A stretch of 21,707 nt of DNA, taken from assembly GCA_049694275.1 (NCBI GenBank), contig JBAVQS010000036.1, forward strand, positions 1 to 21,707, read 5' to 3'. Each line of letters begins with the position of its first letter. Position 1 is the stretch's first letter. The position numbers and the translations under genes are program-made. Of this stretch, positions 1 to 7,879 are shown piece after piece. The DNA is from JBAVQS01 sp049694275. GTDB taxonomy: Bacteria; Chloroflexota; Anaerolineae; UBA4142; SHND01. Below the pieces are notes generated by a model. It did not search any database. It was not told the origin of the DNA and worked only from the letters and a program-made list of their open reading frames with translations.

Positions 1-5
1 ATGCC

Positions 6-1175
6 ATGATTCTTTATCTTTCAGCTCGCAAGCACATTCGCCCGGTGGCGGCATTCATCTTGCTCGCCGGCGCACTCCTCCTGTTGCTGGGGGCCTGTGC
101 GCCCACGCCTACGGCGACGCCGACCACCGCGGCGGTCAAGGTCGCCTCGAACGCAGTGCAGGCACCTCCCGCCGCTGCCCCGTCGGTGCGTGTTCAGCCG
201 ACCCGCACACCGGTCCCCGCCGTCTCGGCAAACGGGATCCCCGTCATCATGCACCCGGTGCAGGGACATGAGACCTGCCTGGCCTGTCACGGGTCCCAGC
301 AGATCGCGCCGCTGCCGGCGTCGCACAACGGACGCACCGACGATATGTGCCGCTCGTGTCACACGCAGGCGGTTGATTCGGTTCCGCCGATCGGGCACAC
401 TATTGATGGCAAGTCGGCCTGCACCAGTTGTCACGGCAATCCCAGCCTGGCCCCGCTCCCGGCAACACACAAGGGATGGACGGACAAGCAGTGCGTCTTT
501 TGCCACACGCAATCCATTCCCGTCCCGAATGCGCCGCACCCGCTCGAAGGGCATTATCCCTGTTCGAACTGCCATGCGCCCGCCGGCATGGCCCCTTTGC
601 CGACCGACCACGCCGGCCGCCAGGATAACCAGTGCACGCTCTGTCACCAGGCATCGAACGTCAGGATTCCACAGATCACGCACGCATTGGGCAGCACCCG
701 GGACATTTGCTCGACCTGTCACGGCGCGGGTAAGGTCGCGCCGCTGCCGGATGACCACGCCACGCGCACCGATCCGATGTGCCTGTCCTGTCACCAGCCG
801 GCCACGACGCTGGCGCCCGCCGCCCCACATCCCATGGAAGGGCATGTGCCGTGTGACAGTTGTCACAGTGACAAGGGCATCCTGCCGCTCCCCGCTTCGC
901 ATGCCGGGCGGACGACCTTCCAGTGCGTTTTTTGCCATGACAAGTCGATGAATGTGCCGCAGGCGCCGCACACCATATCGGATCGGCCATCCTGTCTCGC
1001 GTGCCATAACGCCAATGCGGTCCGGGCTCTGCCTGCCGATCACGCCAAGCGCACGGATGCCATGTGCACCATGTGCCATACGGCGGCGTCAACCCAGCCG
1101 GCGGCTGTCCCGCATACGCTCGAAGGGCGCGCCGATTGCACCATGTGCCACCTGCCGCCTGGCTCAACCCAGTAA
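6..1175 (+). CDS. 13-haem lipoprotein c-type cytochrome, tandem repeat type
   Basis: This is a predicted extracytoplasmic electron-transfer protein. Residues 1-30 form a basic then hydrophobic signal ending in a lipobox (LLGAC, Cys31), so a lipid anchor on the outer face of the membrane is expected. A short Ala/Pro/Thr linker (32-75) leads to 13 CXXCH haem motifs, the first at Cys91 and the last at Cys378. The motifs fall in an alternating two-haem repeat of about 48 residues: one spacer carries 'PLPxxHxGRxD' and the next 'PHxxxG'. Nearly every spacer holds an extra His, which fits bis-His haem ligation. The family resembles class III/c7-like multihaem cytochromes, but I recognise no named member. 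The start at 6 is the only Met near the signal; sequence upstream of the window could alter it. The next cytochrome gene follows after 30 nt, so the two are probably co-transcribed. Confidence 0.9.
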   Translation: MILYLSARKHIRPVAAFILLAGALLLLLGACAPTPTATPTTAAVKVASNAVQAPPAAAPSVRVQPTRTPVPAVSANGIPVIMHPVQGHETCLACHGSQQIAPLPASHNGRTDDMCRSCHTQAVDSVPPIGHTIDGKSACTSCHGNPSLAPLPATHKGWTDKQCVFCHTQSIPVPNAPHPLEGHYPCSNCHAPAGMAPLPTDHAGRQDNQCTLCHQASNVRIPQITHALGSTRDICSTCHGAGKVAPLPDDHATRTDPMCLSCHQPATTLAPAAPHPMEGHVPCDSCHSDKGILPLPASHAGRTTFQCVFCHDKSMNVPQAPHTISDRPSCLACHNANAVRALPADHAKRTDAMCTMCHTAASTQPAAVPHTLEGRADCTMCHLPPGSTQ

Positions 1176-1205
1176 CCTGAGAAAAAATAGAAACCGGAAG
1201 AGACT

Positions 1206-4217
<3,012 letters not shown>

Positions 4218-4283
4218 GACGGTGACCGTTCGGAGATTGGGGAATCGGGAGAGGTTTTTCATGACAATGAGTCTGATCAATGG

Positions 4284-4318
4284 AACCGATCCAGCCTGGC
4301 TGGGTCGGTTTCTCTTTT
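4284..4318 (+). terminator. Rho-independent terminator after the cytochrome genes
   Basis: The arms AACCGATCCAGC and GCTGGGTCGGTT form a 12-bp stem with one G-T pair around a tight CTG loop, followed by a T-rich tract (TTTCTCTTTT). It ends the transcript of the two multihaem genes, 67 nt after their stop. Confidence 0.75.
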
Positions 4319-4407
4319 GGCCGTATCATTACTTTGTGGACAGGCAGGGCGGGAAAATTTAGCGCCAATGGGACGAAGCGAGCAAGCATCTGGAGCGAGA
4401 GGCTCAA

Positions 4408-5292
4408 ATGACAGCATTGCGAATTGAGGTTTCTGAGGAAGAGCTCTATGACCTGTACGTGAATCAGTGGATGTCGACTCCTGAAATTGCATCCCGGTAC
4501 GGGTGCTCCACAGAGACGATTCGCTTGCGGTTGCAGAGACTCGAAATTCCTCTGCGGACCCTTTCAGAATCCCATCTTTCAAAAGAGATCATAGCTAAAC
4601 TTGGCGACTTTCGAGGCGGCCTGTCCGAAAAGGCTTATTTAATCGGTTTTCGTATTGGTGATTTGCGGGCTAGAAAACCAAGCCCAGACAGCCCATTCCT
4701 GTTTCTGGATTCCAGTTCGTCGCGGCCTGAACAAATAGAACTCATCCAGCAACTCTTTGGCTCGTATGGGGATGTCCGGGTAACCTCACGCCCGGATAGT
4801 CGATCAGGAGCGACGGAGTACCATGCTCGCTGCTTGCTCAATAATACGTTTGATTTCCTTCTTGCTCCGCTGCCAGGCATCCCCGATTGGATTCTCGATA
4901 GCGATTGTCACTTTGCGGCCTTTTTAGGCGGTTACACGGATGCCGAAGGTTCTTTTCACATCCAGGCAGGGACGGGTCGCCAGGTTGAGCAGGGACGGTT
5001 CAAAATCCAGACGACCGATCGCACAATTGTGGAACAATGCCATGACAAGCTTGCCGAGGCCGGAATCACAAGCTCTCATGTCCGGCGAGCCATCCAGGCC
5101 GGACATATAGACAAACGCGGGGTCACTGCAAGAAAGGATGTATGGGAATTTGAGGTTGGAGAGAAGGGATCGCTCGCCCGGTTGATTGAGCTTGTATCCC
5201 CATGGATACGACACAGCAAACGACGGGAGGATATGGAACGAGTCCTGAGGAATATCGAAAAGAGAAAAGGCACTGCACACGGAGTGTTTTGA
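4408..5292 (+). CDS. Free-standing LAGLIDADG homing endonuclease with N-terminal HTH
   Basis: This is a predicted site-specific DNA endonuclease of 294 aa. Residues about 9-50 read as a helix-turn-helix (STPEIASRYGCSTETIRLRL). Two LAGLIDADG-type motifs follow: YLIGFRIGDL (about 77-86, acidic residue D85) and FLGGYTDAEGSF (172-183, acidic residue E180). Two motifs in one chain fit a monomeric enzyme. A GAGAGG ribosome-binding site lies just before the ATG. The gene is visibly more AT-rich than its neighbours and lies 69 nt upstream of a tRNA-Leu gene, both suggesting lateral arrival. It is not inside an intein or intron: the flanking genes are complete and do not share its frame. Its target site is unknown, and loss of nuclease activity for a regulatory role cannot be excluded. 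Confidence 0.85.
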   Translation: MTALRIEVSEEELYDLYVNQWMSTPEIASRYGCSTETIRLRLQRLEIPLRTLSESHLSKEIIAKLGDFRGGLSEKAYLIGFRIGDLRARKPSPDSPFLFLDSSSSRPEQIELIQQLFGSYGDVRVTSRPDSRSGATEYHARCLLNNTFDFLLAPLPGIPDWILDSDCHFAAFLGGYTDAEGSFHIQAGTGRQVEQGRFKIQTTDRTIVEQCHDKLAEAGITSSHVRRAIQAGHIDKRGVTARKDVWEFEVGEKGSLARLIELVSPWIRHSKRREDMERVLRNIEKRKGTAHGVF

Positions 5293-5321
5293 TACAATTC
5301 TGCTTTTAACGCTTTTCAAAA

Positions 5322-5350
5322 TTGACAAAAGTTTCCATCCGTGCTAAATT
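5322..5350 (+). promoter_or_regulatory. Sigma70-type promoter of the tRNA-Leu gene
   Basis: A consensus -35 box TTGACA (5322-5327) is followed after 17 nt by TAAATT (5345-5350). Transcription would start around 5357, a few bases before the mature tRNA 5' end at 5362. Confidence 0.85.
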
Positions 5351-5361
5351 ATCTTACGCAG

Positions 5362-5445
5362 GCCGGGCTGGCGGAAATGGCAGACGCGTGCGTTTCAGGG
5401 GCGCATGGCCGTGAGGCCGTCAGGGTTCAACTCCCTGGCTCGGCA
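5362..5445 (+). tRNA. tRNA-Leu (anticodon CAG)
   Basis: A full class II cloverleaf of 84 nt can be folded by eye. The acceptor arms are GCCGGGC (5362-5368) and GCTCGGC (5438-5444), with discriminator A5445. The D-stem is GCG/CGC (5371-5373 with 5385-5387). The anticodon stem is TGCGT/GCGCA around TTCAGGG, with anticodon CAG at 5396-5398. A long variable arm (GGCC, GTGA loop, GGCC) and a T-arm CAGGG-TTCAACT-CCCTG complete it. The long variable arm and CAG identify a leucine tRNA reading CUG. The CCA end is not encoded (TCC follows). Confidence 0.97.
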
Positions 5446-5469
5446 TCCTTACTCACGTTACGCAGTAAA

Positions 5470-5542
5470 TGTCATTTCGAGCCGTTTTTGCGAGAAATCT
5501 CGGTTCTTGGAGGCGAGATTTCTCACTACGTTCGAAATGACA
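5470..5542. repeat. MITE-like palindromic repeat, copy A (TGTCATTTCGA family)
   Basis: This 73-nt element has perfect 11-bp terminal inverted repeats, TGTCATTTCGA and TCGAAATGACA. Inside is a second perfect 11-bp pair, GAGAAATCTCG with CGAGATTTCTC, around a small loop. A related copy lies at 17270-17365. It sits between tRNA-Leu and the terminator, so it would be transcribed as a long hairpin in the tRNA 3' trailer. It encodes no protein and is a non-autonomous repeat. Confidence 0.85.
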
Positions 5543-5558
5543 TGCGTGGTGAGATCCT

Positions 5559-5588
5559 TAGTCGGGATTATTTCCCGACTATTTTTTT
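5559..5588 (+). terminator. Strong rho-independent terminator of the tRNA-Leu transcript
   Basis: A perfect 9-bp stem TAGTCGGGA/TCCCGACTA (5559-5567 with 5573-5581) closes a 5-nt loop and runs into seven T residues. The end of that T-tract supplies the first bases of the -35 box of the following ribosomal-protein promoter. Confidence 0.92.
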
Positions 5589-5614
5589 GACAAAACAGCC
5601 TGTTCGCGTATAAT
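5587..5614 (+). promoter_or_regulatory. Consensus sigma70-type promoter of the rplU operon
   Basis: TTGACA (5587-5592) and TATAAT (5609-5614) are both perfect and are separated by 16 nt. Transcription would start near 5621, about 140 nt upstream of the rplU start codon. The -35 box overlaps the T-tract of the upstream terminator. Confidence 0.92.
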
Positions 5615-5627
5615 TGATAAGCTGTAC

Positions 5628-5762
5628 AAGCGGTGATTAGCTCGCCGCTTTTTCTATGCCGCGACCGGAGGCTCATACCTGCGCTCAAGGAGCGTGTGTT
5701 TTGCGGCATCATTTTCTGCCCGGCGCAGGGCGCGCCGGGGCCGGAACGCAGGGAGGTGGCTG
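5628..5762 (+). promoter_or_regulatory. Structured leader of the L21 operon with attenuator-like hairpin
   Basis: The predicted 5' leader holds two structures. The first is a 9-bp hairpin AAGCGGTGA/TCGCCGCTT (5628-5636 with 5642-5650, one G-T pair) running into five Ts, which looks like an intrinsic terminator only a few bases into the transcript. The second is a long-range pairing of ATGCCGC (5656-5662) with GCGGCAT (5703-5709), enclosing an inner CGCTC/GAGCG hairpin. This layout suits autogenous control by L21 and recalls the known L21 leader RNA (RF00559), but I could not run a covariance search. A strong ribosome-binding site (GGGAGGTGG) ends the leader. Confidence 0.6.
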
Positions 5763-6077
5763 ATGTTTGTAATCGTCCGATCTGGAAATAAACAATACCG
5801 CGTTGAAAAGGGTGATCGCATTCAGGTCGAGCGTCTGCCGCATGAGGCAGGCGCAGAGGTAACGCTCTCCGAAGTGCTCTTGCTGGGCGACGGCGATCAG
5901 TACAAGATCGACAAGCAGGCGCTCAGCGGCGTCGCGGTCAGCGCGCGCGTGCTCGGCGAGCACAAGGGACGCAAGGTCATTAGCTTTGACTATCGCAACA
6001 AGCATCGCCGCCGCACCACGCATGGTCATCGCCAATTGACGACCGATCTGGAAATCACCGATATTGTGATCAAGTAA
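5763..6077 (+). CDS. rplU: Large ribosomal subunit protein bL21
   Basis: This is a 50S structural protein of 104 aa, the usual family length. It opens FVIVRSGNKQYRVEKGD and ends with the typical basic KHRRRTTHGHRQ stretch and EITDIVIK. The start at 5763 is chosen over an upstream in-frame alternative at 5694 because GGGAGGTGG lies immediately before it and the product then matches the family N-terminus. It is first in an operon with rpmA (12 nt downstream). Confidence 0.97.
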   Translation: MFVIVRSGNKQYRVEKGDRIQVERLPHEAGAEVTLSEVLLLGDGDQYKIDKQALSGVAVSARVLGEHKGRKVISFDYRNKHRRRTTHGHRQLTTDLEITDIVIK

Positions 6078-6089
6078 ACTGAGGTATCC

Positions 6090-6362
6090 ATGGCGCACAA
6101 AAAAGGTGGCGGGTCTACCCGCAACGGTCGCGACAGCAATGCGCAACGGCTTGGCGTCAAGCGCTTTGATGGGGAATTCGTCCATTCGGGCGCTATCATC
6201 ATCCGCCAGCACGGCACGCGCGTCAAGCCGGGCCTGAACGTCGGCCTGGGCAAGGATTTCACGCTGTTTGCGACGAGTGACGGTTTCGTCAAATTCGAGC
6301 CGTACACGCAAGATCAGAAAAAGGTTTCGGTTTACCCGGAAAAACCGGTTGCGGCGAGCTAG
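6090..6362 (+). CDS. rpmA: Large ribosomal subunit protein bL27
   Basis: This is a 50S protein near the peptidyl-transferase centre, 90 aa. The N-terminus (AHKKGGGSTRNGRDS) is diagnostic and begins directly at the mature sequence. It therefore lacks the cleavable N-terminal extension found in Firmicutes, and no Prp/YsxB protease gene lies between rplU and rpmA, which is consistent. Confidence 0.97.
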   Translation: MAHKKGGGSTRNGRDSNAQRLGVKRFDGEFVHSGAIIIRQHGTRVKPGLNVGLGKDFTLFATSDGFVKFEPYTQDQKKVSVYPEKPVAAS

Positions 6363-6451
6363 TTCGCCGACTCAAGTCGCGTCTGGATCAGCCCGGACCG
6401 TCGAATCGACGCATATGGCTTGACCAGCCGCGCAGGGAAAGGAAAAGAATT

Positions 6452-7078
6452 GTGAAAGACGGAATTCATCCGACCTATTATGAAGACGCCCTCGTCATTT
6501 GTTCCTGTGGGAACACCTGGCGAACGGGGTCTACCAAAAAAGAGATTCACACCGACGTTTGCTACAACTGCCACCCCTTTTATACCGGTGAGCAGCGCAT
6601 CGTCGATACCGCCGGTCAGGTCGAACGCTTTATGAAGCGCGCGACGATCGCCGAACAGCGCAAGACGGAAACCGAAACCCGCCCGACCAAAAAGCAGCGC
6701 CGCGCCCAGGCGCGCGCCGAAGCGCGTGGGACAACGGAAGAGCCGGAAGAGACTACTCCTTCACCTGTCGCCGCCGCCCCGGTTCAAGTCGCCGCGGTTT
6801 CAGCGCCCGCCGAACAGGCGGCCGAAGCGGAAGCTGCGCAAGCAGTGCGCGAGGAACGACAGCGCAACCGTCCGCCCCGCGCGCCCCGCCCGGAAGGGGA
6901 ACGTGCTCCCCGACCTCCTCGCCCGCCGCGTCCGGAAGGGGAACGCGGACCGCGCCCGCCCCGCCCGCCGCGCGCCGAGCAGGCCGCGCCGCAGCCCGAG
7001 GCGAGCCAGCCCGCCGAAAATAACCCGGCGCCGGCTGAACCTGCAACGCCTCCCGCGAGCGAGGCGCCGGCCGAATAA
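6452..7078 (+). CDS. rpmE: Large ribosomal subunit protein bL31 with long low-complexity C-terminal tail
   Basis: The first 70 or so residues are a zinc-binding L31: CSCGNTW and DVCYNCHPFYTG give Cys17, Cys19, Cys37 and Cys40. A GTG start at 6452 follows the purine-rich ribosome-binding site GGAAAGGAAAAG. Where L31 normally ends, the frame continues about 135 residues. A basic stretch (TKKQRRAQARAEARG) comes first, then an Ala/Glu-rich part, then Pro/Arg/Glu repeats of the type RPEGERxPRPPRPP. The tail is presumably disordered and charged. It lies 89 nt after rpmA, with a terminator after the gene, so it probably closes the ribosomal operon. The order rpmE then tdk is also seen in Firmicutes. 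Confidence 0.93.
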   Translation: MKDGIHPTYYEDALVICSCGNTWRTGSTKKEIHTDVCYNCHPFYTGEQRIVDTAGQVERFMKRATIAEQRKTETETRPTKKQRRAQARAEARGTTEEPEETTPSPVAAAPVQVAAVSAPAEQAAEAEAAQAVREERQRNRPPRAPRPEGERAPRPPRPPRPEGERGPRPPRPPRAEQAAPQPEASQPAENNPAPAEPATPPASEAPAE

Positions 7079-7129
7079 ACGGCGGCCATGCAGTTGTTTT
7101 GCATCGGCTTGTCGGTGGTTTGAAAATTC

Positions 7130-7175
7130 GACGCCCACGCAGATCGCCTTGAGCGACGCGTGGGCGTCTTTCTTT
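7130..7175 (+). terminator. Rho-independent terminator after rpmE
   Basis: A perfect 11-bp stem GACGCCCACGC/GCGTGGGCGTC (7130-7140 with 7158-7168) is followed by TTTCTTT. It separates the ribosomal operon from tdk. Confidence 0.85.
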
Positions 7176-7202
7176 CACCCCTCTCATATGGAGATTCTGA
7201 GG

Positions 7203-7787
7203 ATGGAACGAGCAAGCGACTTTAAAGGACATATCGAGCTCATTTGCGGCTCGATGTTTAGCGGCAAATCCGAAGAGCTCATTCGCCGGGTCCGGCGGGC
7301 CAAGATTGCGCGCCAGAAGGTCCAGGTCTTTGCGCATGGCATCGACACGCGCTATGGCATCGCCAAGGTGGCCTCGCACAGCGGCTCGGACCTCGACGCC
7401 CATCCGATCCAGCGCGCCTCCCAAATCCCCGAACAACTGGAACACGATGTCGATGTGATCGCGATCGACGAAGCCCAATTCTTTGACTGGGAGATCGCCG
7501 AAATCGTGAATGCGCTGGCAAATCGCGGGATTCGCGTGATCGTCGCGGGGCTGGACACCGATTTTCGCGGGGAGCCCTTTGGCCCGATGCCGCTCCTGAT
7601 GGCGCAGGCCGAAGAGGTCACCAAGCTCAACGCCATCTGCATGGTCTGCGGCGGTCCCGCTTCACGCACGCAGCGGCTCGTGAACGGCGAGCCCGCCGCG
7701 TATGACGACCCCGTCGTCGTCGTCGGCGCGCAAGAGATATACGAAGCGCGCTGCCGTCACCACCACCAGGTCCCGGGTAAGAAATAG
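7203..7787 (+). CDS. tdk: Thymidine kinase (type II, TK1-like)
   Basis: This enzyme phosphorylates thymidine to dTMP with ATP in the pyrimidine salvage pathway; it is cytoplasmic. The 194-aa product has the P-loop GSMFSGKSEEL (Lys22), the DEAQFF motif with catalytic Glu90, the LDTDFRGEPF segment, and a zinc site from Cys146/Cys149 (CMVC) with Cys184/His186 (CRHHH). The length is normal for the family. The start at 7203 is preferred because GGAG sits 9 nt upstream; ATG at 7188 lacks a ribosome-binding site. A terminator separates it from rpmE. Confidence 0.96.
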   Translation: MERASDFKGHIELICGSMFSGKSEELIRRVRRAKIARQKVQVFAHGIDTRYGIAKVASHSGSDLDAHPIQRASQIPEQLEHDVDVIAIDEAQFFDWEIAEIVNALANRGIRVIVAGLDTDFRGEPFGPMPLLMAQAEEVTKLNAICMVCGGPASRTQRLVNGEPAAYDDPVVVVGAQEIYEARCRHHHQVPGKK

Positions 7788-7845
7788 ACGCTCGCCGTTG
7801 CAATGGGGGCGTCCATCCCCGGCGTCCCCCGGCAATAGCTCCATT

Positions 7846-7873
7846 TTGTACATTGGCCCTTCTGGGGTAAATT
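7846..7873 (+). promoter_or_regulatory. Probable promoter of the 993-aa membrane protein gene (leaderless)
   Basis: A weak -35 TTGTAC (7846-7851) and a -10 TAAATT (7868-7873) are 16 nt apart. The GTG start lies 7 nt after the -10 box and has no Shine-Dalgarno sequence, so the message probably begins at or next to the start codon. Confidence 0.5.
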
Positions 7874-7879
7874 GGCTCT

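Noticed and set aside
4408..5292. LAGLIDADG gene as an intein or intron-encoded protein
   Set aside because: It has its own start and stop, the flanking genes are complete, and the tRNA folds without an intron.
5694..5762. Longer N-terminus for L21 starting at 5694
   Set aside because: The extra residues are not L21-like, and the strong GGGAGGTGG site directs the start at 5763.
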